From NCBI GenBank assembly GCA_029256015.1, contig JAQSYQ010000013.1, positions 1-62,158 of the forward strand: a stretch of DNA of 62,158 nucleotides, written 5' to 3'. Positions 1 through 11,467 of this stretch are shown here, piece by piece (position 1 is the first letter of the stretch; every line of letters begins with the position of its first letter). This stretch comes from Gammaproteobacteria bacterium (GTDB lineage Bacteria > Pseudomonadota > Gammaproteobacteria > Francisellales > CACEW01). Made by a program: the position numbers and the translations under genes. Below the pieces are notes generated by a model, which searched no databases, was not told the DNA's origin, and was given only the letters and a program-made list of their open reading frames with translations.

Positions 1-445
1 GGTGAGCGCAGCTGTGGCTTTGGCTCATGACCCTATTATCATTATGGGGATTTTCTCAGTATTTCAGCTGAAGTTTGATCTTACTGCATTGGCAGCAGTC
101 CTTGCGGTAATAGGCTATTCTTTAAATGACACCGTAGTCGTTTATGACAGGATTAGGGAAAACTTTAGAAAAATGCGTAAATCAACCGTGACCGAGGTAG
201 TAAACAGGGCGATTAACGATACGCTGTCTCGTACCATTATGACTTCGGGTTTAACTTTTCTTGTAGTGGCTGTGCTATTTGTACTAGGCGGACCAAGTAT
301 TCACTATTTTTCCTTGGCCTTGATGATCGGGGTAGTGGTAGGAACCTATTCTTCGATCTATATTGCAGGAGCACTGGCAGTAGTATTTGGACTCAATCGA
401 CAAGCTTTGGTTCCAAGCCCTAAGCAGGTTGATGAACGTCCATAG
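1..445 (+). CDS. secF: Protein translocase subunit SecF (C-terminal part)
   Basis: This is the C-terminal ~147 residues of SecF, cut by the window edge. SecF is the inner-membrane RND-type partner of SecD and uses the proton gradient to help SecYEG complete protein export. The fragment carries the family signature SLNDTVVVYDRIRENFRKM followed by several hydrophobic segments (for example around TSGLTFLVVAVLFVL and FSLALMIGVVVG). The short hydrophilic tail ends in VDERP. The zipA-like gene follows after 9 bases, so they may share a transcript. The true start lies outside the window. Confidence 0.95.
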   Translation, partial: VSAAVALAHDPIIIMGIFSVFQLKFDLTALAAVLAVIGYSLNDTVVVYDRIRENFRKMRKSTVTEVVNRAINDTLSRTIMTSGLTFLVVAVLFVLGGPSIHYFSLALMIGVVVGTYSSIYIAGALAVVFGLNRQALVPSPKQVDERP

Positions 446-454
446 GAGAGAGCT

Positions 455-3332
<2,878 letters not shown>

Positions 3333-3433
3333 AGCGGCTAGGGCTGCTCCATCTATACAAAATTATCTTAAACCTCGTCTATATTTAAAGAAAATAAGAA
3401 TAAATTCGTAGGGATACGAAAGCGAGGTTTACA

Positions 3434-4390
3434 ATGGCTAAAAAAACACCGGAACAAAAGCGGATTGATGACTTAATTGCGGCTTTTGCAATTCTTCTTG
3501 CTAAAACCCCTGTTGAAGAAAGGCTTGCAAAGCTAAACAGCTTTCCAGGAGTTCTGCAAAAGGCTAGCAAAGGATTTTCAGCAGAAGGGCAAAACTATCG
3601 ATTTCAAGCGCTGCGTGATTTTAATAGAGACTATCATGAGGCCGCTCGAGCTAATGTTGAGAATGTAGTCGAAAAACCTATTCAAATCCTGAATACGGCA
3701 ACACAAGCAATTGAAGCTAAACAAAAACTAGTTCAGCATAAAACGGTGAGCCAAGCAGAAAAACCACAGTCGTTTTTTGCTAGGGCTATTAGCTTTCTTA
3801 GCAATATGTTTTTCGGCGCCAAAAATGCCAAGTCTCAAGAAATTAAGCCGCAACAACATGAGCAGGTATCAAATAATAAGCCTAGCGATAATAACCGCTC
3901 AATTGTGGGCATTGCTCCCAATATTTTAGGGTCTAATCCAAGTAGCCAGCTTGTGACTGATGGAACTCCGGCATCTTATGCTAATTCCACCAAGCCCCAA
4001 GCAGAGATATCAGACCCCGAGCCCATCGTTCAAGGCATGTTAGGAGAAGAACAAGCGCAAGCAGTCATCGATCAGATCGAGGATAAACTGGCAAAATCTG
4101 ATCCAGTTACATACAAGGTGGACAAACATCATTCGACTTCCTATGCAGGAGATGCTGTTGAAAAGATCGTGGGCGATGCAATAGTAAGAGCGGAAGCAGA
4201 AGATCCACTAGACTCTATAGCGGATATGCGTCAAAGTTTCTCGGAGGCTTATGAAGAATCTAAGCGGGTAGCATCCGCAATTCAGGGAGGTAAAATAGGC
4301 ATTGCTGCAGGGTCATTCGCTACCGCGGCTAAAGAGTCAAACCAAGCCAGTGCCGATGCAACCAAGGCAAAGGGACCACATAATGGTTAG
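3434..4390 (+). CDS. Orphan hydrophilic protein of unknown function
   Basis: I do not recognise this 318-residue protein. It is charged and mostly helical in appearance, with Gln/Asn/Ser-rich stretches in the middle and no signal peptide. A short amphipathic or hydrophobic segment lies near residues 113-128 (FFARAISFLSNMFFGA). The start follows a GAGGT ribosome-binding site. It sits alone between ligA and a convergent sensor kinase gene, overlapping the kinase stop by 4 bases. Its composition resembles secreted-effector-like orphans of Legionellales, but nothing in the sequence proves secretion. Confidence 0.6.
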   Translation: MAKKTPEQKRIDDLIAAFAILLAKTPVEERLAKLNSFPGVLQKASKGFSAEGQNYRFQALRDFNRDYHEAARANVENVVEKPIQILNTATQAIEAKQKLVQHKTVSQAEKPQSFFARAISFLSNMFFGAKNAKSQEIKPQQHEQVSNNKPSDNNRSIVGIAPNILGSNPSSQLVTDGTPASYANSTKPQAEISDPEPIVQGMLGEEQAQAVIDQIEDKLAKSDPVTYKVDKHHSTSYAGDAVEKIVGDAIVRAEAEDPLDSIADMRQSFSEAYEESKRVASAIQGGKIGIAAGSFATAAKESNQASADATKAKGPHNG

Positions 4391-6093
4391 CTTTTAGAAA
4401 TCTCAATAGGAACATGAACTGATAAATTTTTAGGTAATAGCTTAATGCCTAGTTCCTGGCTTTTTTGAATAATGTCTTTATTTTCAAAGTGACTGGTAAC
4501 AAGAATACAGTTTCTGCTGTTTACTCTAGAAATAAGATCTAGCCCGTTTATGCTTGCATTAATAAATTCATAATCTGACAGCAAAAGGAAGCTTTGTTTG
4601 GGGTGAGCCTGAAACCATTCAATAAATTTCATGGGGTCATTAAAGTGGCAGACTTTTATTTCAGGGAAATGAAGGAATCGTTCATTCCACGCATCATGAA
4701 TGGAGTTATCATCATCACATATCCAAATTTCCGCATGCGGGTTTAGTATAATTTTATTGGCAAACCATTGAGGTTGAGGAGCTTTGGGCAGATGTATGCA
4801 AACAGTTGTGCCTTGATTGACTACAGAGTCAATTTTAATAAAGCCTTTTGCTTCCTCTACTCGCTGTTTGGCATGCGAAAGCCCCAGGCCTGAGCCGCCT
4901 TTTTTGTCAAAACTGCCCGCTGTGAAAATATTATTAAGCTTGTCTTGTGGGATACCTCGGCCATTATCTTTTATACAAAGTTTGAGCGTGTACTCAAGGT
5001 TTTCAAGAGAAATAACTATGCTTCCTTTTTTATCCAGAGCCTCGGCTGAGTTATTAATAAGGTTAGATAGCACTCTTTCAAGTTCGTTCGTATCAAATAT
5101 CACAAAGGCGAAATAAGCTTCTGCTTGAATTTGAGTAATAAATTCGATATTACGGTTTTGATATTGGAGTCTTTTTTCAGAAACAATGCTTTCAATAATG
5201 CATGAAACAAGAACTGGGCTATGGAGTTGTGGGCTGGGAAGTGGGCGCTTTCTGCCTCGAAACTCATTTAATAAATTATTAGCTATATCATTGATTCGGT
5301 TGGTTGCATTGCGCAAGATTACTCTTTGGTTTTCAGGGACATTAGATAAATGCTTAACTAGCATATCCAGAGCGGCAAGAGGCGAGCGAATGTCATGAGC
5401 AACTTGAGCGGCCAATTCAGCAAAAGCCGCTTCTTTAGATTTTTCTGAAACCTCATTGAGCAGAGCTGTAATTTTATTCTGAATTTCCAGCATTTCAGAG
5501 GACGCATTGCTGGAGGTGTTTTTTTGAGATCCCGTTTTTAGAAGATTTAATAAATCATGGATAGGGTCGATAAATAACTGTTTAGGAATTTTATTTGCCA
5601 AAGGATAGAGCAAGGTGAAAATGCTGATAATGAAAAGAAGCATTAACATTACTCTGCCGAGAAGGTCGGAAAACAAATCATGATCAGACAAAACGGACCC
5701 GCTAACATGGAAGTAACCGAAATTCTCTCCATCCGCTAGGCTGATAGGGTAGTTATAATGCCATGAAAATGGAGCTTCCCATAACATCTGGAGCTGATCT
5801 TTAGGCGTACCTTGCGACTCCCAAGAAATCTGATAGCTGTTAGTTCGATTGTAATCAGAAAGCTTAACATCAATGGCCTGCGTGTTATTAATCAAAACTT
5901 GGCTAATAGTAAAGTCACTAAGTAGGCTGCATTGGGTGTTGATAATCTTTTCTAGGCTTTCAAAGCTCTTAACGGTGTCATAGACGGTCAGTCCGACAAT
6001 AGCCAAAGAAAGCAATAGAAGGCATTTAAGAATCCTGTTTCCAATTTTCTTTTTAATTTGGGCTGCTAAGCCTAGATTATAAGTGTCGTTCAT
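4387..6093 (-). CDS. Hybrid sensor histidine kinase with C-terminal receiver
   Basis: This 568-residue protein has a membrane helix at about 23-40, a periplasmic loop, and a second helix at about 147-165. The dimerisation domain carries the phospho-accepting H233 in AAQVAHDIRSPLAAL. The ATPase domain shows N-box NLINNSAEAL, G1 DNGRGIP and G2 GGSGLGL. A receiver-like domain from about residue 455 has acidic D460-D462, possible phospho-acceptor D507 (LLSDYEF) and K555. It lies 15 bases downstream of a periplasmic binding protein gene on the same strand, so that protein probably presents the signal. No separate response regulator lies beside it. Confidence 0.9.
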   Translation of the reverse strand: MNDTYNLGLAAQIKKKIGNRILKCLLLLSLAIVGLTVYDTVKSFESLEKIINTQCSLLSDFTISQVLINNTQAIDVKLSDYNRTNSYQISWESQGTPKDQLQMLWEAPFSWHYNYPISLADGENFGYFHVSGSVLSDHDLFSDLLGRVMLMLLFIISIFTLLYPLANKIPKQLFIDPIHDLLNLLKTGSQKNTSSNASSEMLEIQNKITALLNEVSEKSKEAAFAELAAQVAHDIRSPLAALDMLVKHLSNVPENQRVILRNATNRINDIANNLLNEFRGRKRPLPSPQLHSPVLVSCIIESIVSEKRLQYQNRNIEFITQIQAEAYFAFVIFDTNELERVLSNLINNSAEALDKKGSIVISLENLEYTLKLCIKDNGRGIPQDKLNNIFTAGSFDKKGGSGLGLSHAKQRVEEAKGFIKIDSVVNQGTTVCIHLPKAPQPQWFANKIILNPHAEIWICDDDNSIHDAWNERFLHFPEIKVCHFNDPMKFIEWFQAHPKQSFLLLSDYEFINASINGLDLISRVNSRNCILVTSHFENKDIIQKSQELGIKLLPKNLSVHVPIEISKS

Positions 6094-6108
6094 TATGATA
6101 GCCTGGCC

Positions 6109-7236
6109 TTAGTCAAAAGCTGAAATTGTGCCTATTAATGTGGTTCCTTGTGGATCAATTTTATAAATAGCGTAGTTGCTGGTTTTATACCAATGAGGAT
6201 TGGCTTGTCTGGCCGATTTATAGCTATTTAGAATATTTGCTTGCATAGTGGGTGCAGACGAGGGATAGGCTTTTAAAGCTTTTATTGCAGACATTGCCGT
6301 TATATAGATAGAGTATGAGACAGAATTGTAGTCACTGTTACCGTATAATTGCTGATAGTACTTAGAAAATGCTTGAAAGTCAGGTGAGTTCGGATCGAAC
6401 AAATCCACAGTGAGCCAGTACTCAACATAATGAATATTCTTGGGCATTTTGCCAAAACTTCCTACATTATCAAGATTATTGATAAATATAGGGCTGTCTC
6501 CTAGCTGAGCCGCAATGCGGTATATAAGAGGTTGTATCTCAGGGGAGGTGTTGGGTTGAAGCAAAATCACATCGCCTTTTTGATAGCTTGCTATGAGTTC
6601 ATTTACGCTTACGCTGCCGGAATCACCGGAATACATGTTGTTAACAATTTTAGCTGAGGGGTATAGACTTTGATAGCCTGAATTAATCTTATCTGTAAGG
6701 TCTACACAGTCTTTGCAGTCTGCGGCGACTACATTGATAAGTCCCCTGTTAGGGAATTGGCTGCTGAGAAATTTTACTACGGTATGGCCAAGGTCTTTAT
6801 CCAATAAAGCCAGACTATAAAAATTGTCGGGTAAGCTGGCGATATCAGAATCGGAAGCATACGGAGACAAAATCATAATGTTTTTAAAAGAATTTCTTAG
6901 TAATAACAGTTGGTTTGAAGAGTGAGGGCCTATAATAAGGTCGGGGTGCCAAGCAGTTACGCTGGGAACTTCTTTTAAAATGGCAAGAGGGTTGTTATCA
7001 TAAAAAAAGGTTTGGTACTGTATAGTGTAGCCTTGGTTTTGTGCGACTAAGGCAGCAGTCTTGATCCCGGCGATATAAGAATCTTGATAACCGGAGGGCA
7101 AATAAGGATCGTTGACATTATCCAATATAGCGATCCGAATGACCCGGGGATCAGCTAGGCTGGTAGAAGGTGTAAAAAGTGCAAATAATAAGGGCAAGAT
7201 CAATATAAGCCCTTTAAGAATCCCTGTATTTTTCAT
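6109..7236 (-). CDS. Periplasmic type-I solute-binding protein, likely kinase input
   Basis: The 375-residue protein has a signal peptide (about residues 1-28, ending near STSLADP) and a Leu/Ile/Val-binding-protein-like fold. Visible are RIAILDNVNDPYLPSG, then WHPDLIIGPHSS and ILSPYASDSDI. A CKDC cysteine pair sits near the hinge (VVAADCKDC). No ABC permease or ATPase gene lies beside it. The next gene downstream (15 bases) encodes a hybrid sensor kinase, so I infer a ligand-sensing role rather than uptake. The ligand cannot be read from the sequence. Confidence 0.8.
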   Translation of the reverse strand: MKNTGILKGLILILPLLFALFTPSTSLADPRVIRIAILDNVNDPYLPSGYQDSYIAGIKTAALVAQNQGYTIQYQTFFYDNNPLAILKEVPSVTAWHPDLIIGPHSSNQLLLLRNSFKNIMILSPYASDSDIASLPDNFYSLALLDKDLGHTVVKFLSSQFPNRGLINVVAADCKDCVDLTDKINSGYQSLYPSAKIVNNMYSGDSGSVSVNELIASYQKGDVILLQPNTSPEIQPLIYRIAAQLGDSPIFINNLDNVGSFGKMPKNIHYVEYWLTVDLFDPNSPDFQAFSKYYQQLYGNSDYNSVSYSIYITAMSAIKALKAYPSSAPTMQANILNSYKSARQANPHWYKTSNYAIYKIDPQGTTLIGTISAFD

Positions 7237-7347
7237 TAAATTATCTCAAACCTAGATGATTCTCGGTAGTATAGCTTAGAATGTGGCGATATCTGGTCCT
7301 AAGAAGTGTATTTTTCATTTATTCTTTTTTTACAGCAGATTTCTTTC

Positions 7348-7353
7348 TATAAT
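7348..7353 (+). promoter_or_regulatory. -10 box of the mini-peptide/SagB cassette
   Basis: A perfect TATAAT lies 33 bases upstream of the mini-peptide start codon, which would give a leader of roughly 27 bases containing an AGGAGA ribosome-binding site at 7375-7380. The -35 region is only a T-run (7325-7330) and matches the consensus poorly, so an activator or extended -10 may be involved. Confidence 0.55.
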
Positions 7354-7386
7354 ACATGGGCTTCACAACTAACCAGGAGAATAGTC

Positions 7387-7458
7387 ATGCAAAAAGTAGT
7401 GCGCGAAGTTAAAGAAGCATTTACTCAAACTCGTCTTCCAGCTTTTGTAAAAGCTTAG
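7387..7458 (+). CDS. 23-residue peptide preceding a SagB-type dehydrogenase (candidate precursor)
   Basis: This short reading frame has a strong AGGAGA site 6 bases before ATG and a perfect TATAAT 33 bases upstream, so it is very likely translated. The peptide starts MQKVVREVKEAF and ends TQTRLPAFVKA: a charged amphipathic helix-like front and a short hydrophobic tail. It has no Cys or Ser; T13 and T15 are the only hydroxyl side chains. The dehydrogenase gene begins 5 bases after its stop. It could be a ribosomally made substrate for that enzyme, or a leader peptide for translational coupling. It does not resemble PqqA or MftA. Confidence 0.6.
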   Translation: MQKVVREVKEAFTQTRLPAFVKA

Positions 7459-7463
7459 GTTGA

Positions 7464-8558
7464 ATGAGGGAATCAATAGCTAATGGGGCAGGAAGCTCCA
7501 GTCCTCATTATCATATCAATGATAAGTTGTTTTTCTTAATAGAAAAAAATCAAGTTTTAGTTTGGGATTACGCTTCGCATCAGCAGTACCTTTTAGATTT
7601 GTCTTACTTTCAAGAATTATTAAATATCGCTGACACTCATGTTTCGAATAATTCAGCCATCTTAAAAGAGCTTTTAGAGGCAGGCCTTGTCTCAGATATT
7701 CCTTTTCCTCAAGAAGAGTGGGGCTGGGATGCGCTTTCAAAAATCTATCATATCGGTTGCCAAAGTGTCTATAGCAATGAGGGAAGCCTGAATAAAGATG
7801 AGCTGTCACAGTCCTATCTCGAATTTTGTCAAGAAATAGCTGAGAAGCCAGTCGAACTTTATACTGAAAAGCAAGGCCAGCGGGTTGAGCTTCCTCAGCC
7901 TGATCTTTCTTCTCTACAAAAGCCTTATTGGGAAGTGCTTAAGCAAAGGAAAACTTGCCGTGCTTTCTATTCAGAATCCATTAGTTTGCAGCAGCTAAGC
8001 ACCGCCTTGTTCGCCAGTTTTGGACTAATTCATGGGGAATGGGAAGAGTTAAAGCAGCATGATTTAAAGTTGACTGGAATGCGAAAGGCTAGCCCAGCAA
8101 GCGGGGGGCTACACTCAGAAGAAGCCTATGTGGTGGTATTTCGGGTGGAGGGTTTAGCGCCTGGCTTATACCATTATCGGCCGCAGGACCACCAATTAAG
8201 CTTATTGAAAGCGGGTCAATTTGAAAAAGAAGTCATTGAGCTTAATATGGGACAGTTTTTTTCAGAAGGTATGGCCTTTGGGGTTTATATAAGCGCTCGC
8301 TTTGATAAAATTTGGTGGAAATATAAGCATTCCAGAGCTTATCGAGTCACCTTGGTCGATATCGGCCATCTCTCGCAAACATTCTTATTGACTGCAACGG
8401 CACTTGGCTTAGATACTTGGGTAACAGCTGCTTTTAAAGATGACAAGCTGCAAAGCTTTTTGGGGATGGAAGGAAACAAGGAAGCTGCATTGCTGTTCGT
8501 TGGTGCGGGGAAAGGCTCAGGACAGGCTATTCCAAATGAGATGTTAGGCTTGGTATGA
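7464..8558 (+). CDS. SagB-type (nitroreductase-fold) flavin dehydrogenase
   Basis: The C-terminal ~210 residues match the SagB/ThcOx/McbC group of FMN-dependent peptide dehydrogenases. Visible are LKQRKTCRAFYSESISLQQL, SPASGGLHSEEAYVVVF and GLAPGLYHYRPQDH, plus a late GLDTWVTAAF stretch. In known pathways these enzymes oxidise azolines in ribosomal peptides. The N-terminal ~100 residues (VLVWDYASHQQYLLDL, then two helices) look like a winged-helix peptide-recognition element, as in SagB. No YcaO cyclodehydratase is adjacent, so the chemistry is open. The gene starts 5 bases after the mini-peptide gene and has little ribosome-binding site of its own, suggesting coupling. Confidence 0.85.
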   Translation: MRESIANGAGSSSPHYHINDKLFFLIEKNQVLVWDYASHQQYLLDLSYFQELLNIADTHVSNNSAILKELLEAGLVSDIPFPQEEWGWDALSKIYHIGCQSVYSNEGSLNKDELSQSYLEFCQEIAEKPVELYTEKQGQRVELPQPDLSSLQKPYWEVLKQRKTCRAFYSESISLQQLSTALFASFGLIHGEWEELKQHDLKLTGMRKASPASGGLHSEEAYVVVFRVEGLAPGLYHYRPQDHQLSLLKAGQFEKEVIELNMGQFFSEGMAFGVYISARFDKIWWKYKHSRAYRVTLVDIGHLSQTFLLTATALGLDTWVTAAFKDDKLQSFLGMEGNKEAALLFVGAGKGSGQAIPNEMLGLV

Positions 8559-8632
8559 AGCGAAAAATCAGCTGGAATGGTTTGCCAGCGTTTTGCCAGG
8601 TATCAGTGTTAACTTTATTGGTTTTCTTCTAG
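8555..8632 (+). CDS. 25-residue hydrophobic mini-ORF overlapping the dehydrogenase stop
   Basis: An ATGA overlap starts a short frame at the end of the dehydrogenase gene. The peptide begins MKRKISWNGLPAFCQ and ends in a hydrophobic run (VLTLLVFF). It shares LPAF with the mini-peptide at the front of the cassette. Translation by termination-reinitiation is plausible, but no independent ribosome-binding site is obvious, and a frame of this length can occur by chance. Confidence 0.3.
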   Translation: MKRKISWNGLPAFCQVSVLTLLVFF

Positions 8633-8678
8633 TCTTAAAGCTATTGATTCCAATGAGCCAAAGTCACCAGTAGATTGA

Positions 8679-8707
8679 TTGACATTGGCAGTATTTCTCT
8701 ATATCAT
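8679..8707 (+). promoter_or_regulatory. Consensus promoter for the yceD-rpmF-plsX-fab operon
   Basis: TTGACA at 8679-8684 is followed by a 17-base spacer and TATCAT at 8702-8707, a near-perfect housekeeping promoter. The expected start point (about 8713-8715) falls only 2-4 bases before the ATG at 8717 that homology favours, so this transcript may be almost leaderless. Confidence 0.75.
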
Positions 8708-8716
8708 TCGCCGGTT

Positions 8717-9229
8717 ATGAATAAACTCGCCTTACCAATTAAAATAGACCCGCTAAGCTACGCGAGAGCGAGCAGACAGGTCAAAGGATCTTTAGAGTTT
8801 TCAGCAATGCCCAGGCTGGTTGAAGTCTTGGCAGATAAACAGGGTGAAGCCCAGTTTGAGCTGAACTTTAAGGTGGATGAGGAAGGCTTTGTTGTTATTG
8901 GAGTGAGTGTAGAAGCGGCGTTGCCATTGATTTGCCAGCGTTGTTTAAAAGCTTATTTACACAAGCTTACACTTAACTCTGAATTAAGCCCCGTCACAGA
9001 CGAGGCGAAGGTTAAAGATTTGCCTTCACGATATGAGGCCTGGCCTTTATCTGAAGAACAAACCATATCTCCTATAGAGATATTGGAAGAAGAATTATTG
9101 TTGAATCTACCGCTTGTGCCAATGCACAGTCAGGCAGATTGCTCAGCAGCAAAACTGCTGGCAAATTCAACTAGTGAAAAAGAGCAGGCTACTCATAAGC
9201 CTTTTGAGATTTTGAAGAAACTAAAGTAG
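8717..9229 (+). CDS. yceD: YceD/DUF177 family protein
   Basis: YceD proteins are encoded directly upstream of rpmF in most bacteria and are linked to 23S rRNA or ribosome maturation; their exact biochemistry is poorly known. The 170-residue protein has the family features: N-terminal LALPIKIDPLSYA, the central LICQRCLKAY motif, and C-terminal EEELLLNLPLVPMH with a following cysteine. An upstream in-frame ATG at 8675 would lie within the promoter, so I chose 8717, where homology begins. The gene is followed after 10 bases by rpmF. Confidence 0.88.
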   Translation: MNKLALPIKIDPLSYARASRQVKGSLEFSAMPRLVEVLADKQGEAQFELNFKVDEEGFVVIGVSVEAALPLICQRCLKAYLHKLTLNSELSPVTDEAKVKDLPSRYEAWPLSEEQTISPIEILEEELLLNLPLVPMHSQADCSAAKLLANSTSEKEQATHKPFEILKKLK

Positions 9230-9239
9230 GAGATAGATA

Positions 9240-9422
9240 ATGGCAGTTCAACAGAATAAAAAATCACGTTCAAGACGTGACATGCGTCGTTCACATGATG
9301 CATTGACAGGCCCAAGCCTTTCAGTTGATCAAACTTCTGGTGAAACCCATTTGCGCCACCATGTAAGCCCTAACGGCTTTTATCGTGGACGTAAAGTGAT
9401 CGATAGCAAGCGCGACGAATAG
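9240..9422 (+). CDS. rpmF: 50S ribosomal protein L32
   Basis: This is a 60-residue basic protein beginning [20 protein letters not shown], the typical start of proteobacterial L32. The C-terminal part [15 protein letters not shown] is also characteristic. It lacks the zinc-binding cysteines seen in some bacterial L32 forms, as expected for the Gammaproteobacteria. It is preceded by AGGAG and followed after about 10 bases by plsX. Confidence 0.97.
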   Translation: MAVQQNKKSRSRRDMRRSHDALTGPSLSVDQTSGETHLRHHVSPNGFYRGRKVIDSKRDE

Positions 9423-9432
9423 TCCCTTGAAA

Positions 9433-10491
9433 ATGGTTACTATTGCCGTTGATGCGATGGGAGGGGACCATGGCATCAAAACAACCGTACCAGCTGCAGC
9501 TCAGGCTCTAAAAGCACATCCTGAACTAAAGCTTATATTGGTAGGCAATCAAAAAACACTAGAGCGAGCTTTAAGCAAATATAAGCTTGCAGATCATCCT
9601 CGTATTAGCACTCATCACGCCTCTGAAGTAGTGGAGATGGATGAGCTGCCTTCTCACGCACTTCGCAATAAAAAAGACTCTTCCATGAGAGTCGCCATTA
9701 ACCTGGTAAAAGAAGGCACGGCCCAGGCTTGCGTTAGCGCAGGAAATACTGGGGCTTTAATGGCTACTTCTCGATTTGTATTAAAAACTTTACCTGGCAT
9801 TGATCGTCCTGCTATCGTCTATGCGATGCCTGGGGTTAATCAAGACACAGGTGAAAGAACCGCTGTCCATATGTTGGACTTGGGGGCAAACGTAGATTGC
9901 ACAGCCGAGCATTTATTCCAGTTTGCTATCATGGCTTCTGTTAGACGTTCTTTAATTGATAATATCCCGCATCCTCGAGTTGCTTTGCTTAATATTGGCG
10001 AAGAAGAAATGAAAGGTCTGGAAAGCATTAAAGAAGCAGCTAAATTAATTTCCAACTGTCCTTCATTAAACTATACCGGCTTTGTTGAGGGTAATGATAT
10101 TTTTGCTGATAAAGCGGATGTCATTGTTTGCGATGGCTTTATCGGTAATATCGCATTAAAGACCGCAGAAGGTACGGCTAAATTTATTTCCTATATGGTG
10201 AAAGATGCGTTTAAAAGCAATGTCATTATGAAGCTTTGCGCTATTATCGCTTTCCCTGCTTTGTTAAAAATTAAGAAAAATCTCGATATGCGCCGATACA
10301 ATGGTGCAAGCTTTTTGGGCTTAAAAGGCATTGTCTTAAAAAGCCATGGCGGAGCGGATGCTTTTGCTTTTTCATCGGCTATAACTGAGGCTTTGGCCGA
10401 AGTTGAAAAAAATATCCCAAGCCAAATCCATGCTCAGGTAGAAACCCTACTCGGTCAGATGAATAATACAGGCTCAGTTAATGGCGGCTAA
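9433..10491 (+). CDS. plsX: Phosphate acyltransferase PlsX
   Basis: PlsX converts acyl-ACP and phosphate to acyl-phosphate, the first step towards phosphatidic acid. The family start VTIAVDAMGGDHG is visible, as are AGNTGALMA and DGFIGNIALKTAEG. I chose the ATG at 9433 (352 residues); an in-frame TTG two codons earlier is possible. It has a weak ribosome-binding site and probably depends on coupling with rpmF. Its end overlaps fabH by 11 bases. Confidence 0.96.
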   Translation: MVTIAVDAMGGDHGIKTTVPAAAQALKAHPELKLILVGNQKTLERALSKYKLADHPRISTHHASEVVEMDELPSHALRNKKDSSMRVAINLVKEGTAQACVSAGNTGALMATSRFVLKTLPGIDRPAIVYAMPGVNQDTGERTAVHMLDLGANVDCTAEHLFQFAIMASVRRSLIDNIPHPRVALLNIGEEEMKGLESIKEAAKLISNCPSLNYTGFVEGNDIFADKADVIVCDGFIGNIALKTAEGTAKFISYMVKDAFKSNVIMKLCAIIAFPALLKIKKNLDMRRYNGASFLGLKGIVLKSHGGADAFAFSSAITEALAEVEKNIPSQIHAQVETLLGQMNNTGSVNGG

Positions 10492-11446
10492 AATCGCGGG
10501 AACGGGCTATTATCTGCCCAAACAAGTTTTAACTAATGAGGAAATCGCCAAGTGGGTCGACACTTCTGATGAGTGGATCCGCCAAAGAGTAGGCATCGTT
10601 TCCCGCCATATTGCAGATAGCAATGAAACTAACGTATTTATGGCAAGTGCAGCCGCAAAAAAAGCTTTGGAAGCTGCGCAAATTAGCGCAGAAGAGCTTG
10701 GTTTAATTATCGTTGCCACTTCCACTCCAGACAGTATGATGCCAAGCACGGCATGCGAAGTTCAGCATAAACTTGGAATAGCAGGATGCCCTGCATTTGA
10801 TGTGAATGCAGCTTGCAGCGGCTTTGTTTATGCGTTGAATATCGCTCATCAGTTTTTTTTAGCGGGTACGGTAAAGCATGTTTTAATTATCGGCAGCGAG
10901 CGCATGTCCAGGGTCATTAACTGGCAGGACCGCAGTACCTGTGTTCTATTTGGAGACGGAGCAGGGGCAGTGGTTTTAAGTGCATCAGATCAGCCCGGCA
11001 TTTTGGGGAGCTATGTTCATGCTGATGGTCAGCATAAAGAATTGCTACATATTCCCAATCATCTTCCTGATCAAGCTTTTGCAGGCGAAAAACTAGAAGC
11101 TAAATTGACCATGCAAGGCAATAAAGTTTTTCGATATGCAGTAACCATGTTGGAAAAAGTCGTTTTAGAAGTCTTGGAAAAGCAAGGCATGGATAAGTCC
11201 GCTATTGATTGGCTTATTCCACACCAAGCTAATGAAAGAATTATCGCCGCTACCGCTAAAAATTTAGGATTATCCATGGATAAAGTAGTGTTAACGCTAC
11301 CTACTCATGGCAATACTTCCGCCGCTTCCATTCCATTGGCCTTAGCCTCCGCTATTGAGCAAGGAAAAATTAAACGCGGTGAGCTATTATTATTTGAAGC
11401 ATTTGGAGCTGGCTTTGTTTGGGGCGCAGCTCTCGTTAAGTATTAA
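10481..11446 (+). CDS. fabH: 3-oxoacyl-ACP synthase III (FabH)
   Basis: FabH starts fatty acid synthesis by condensing acetyl-CoA with malonyl-ACP. The Cys-His-Asn triad is visible: C112 (DVNAACSGFVYAL), H248 (IPHQANERI) and N278 (HGNTSAAS). The length of 321 residues is standard. It overlaps the end of plsX, and fabD follows after about 20 bases, the canonical plsX-fabH-fabD-fabG-acpP-fabF arrangement. Confidence 0.97.
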   Translation: MAAKIAGTGYYLPKQVLTNEEIAKWVDTSDEWIRQRVGIVSRHIADSNETNVFMASAAAKKALEAAQISAEELGLIIVATSTPDSMMPSTACEVQHKLGIAGCPAFDVNAACSGFVYALNIAHQFFLAGTVKHVLIIGSERMSRVINWQDRSTCVLFGDGAGAVVLSASDQPGILGSYVHADGQHKELLHIPNHLPDQAFAGEKLEAKLTMQGNKVFRYAVTMLEKVVLEVLEKQGMDKSAIDWLIPHQANERIIAATAKNLGLSMDKVVLTLPTHGNTSAASIPLALASAIEQGKIKRGELLLFEAFGAGFVWGAALVKY

Positions 11447-11467
11447 CAAAATATCATAGGTGAAAAC

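Noticed and set aside
3370..3400. PmrA-like box upstream of the 3434 gene
   Set aside because: CTTAAACCT is followed by a poor second half-site; the TTAA-N7-TTAA core is absent.
7387..7458. PqqA- or mycofactocin-type precursor
   Set aside because: It lacks the Glu-x-x-x-Tyr core of PqqA and the C-terminal GVY of MftA, and no radical-SAM partner is adjacent.
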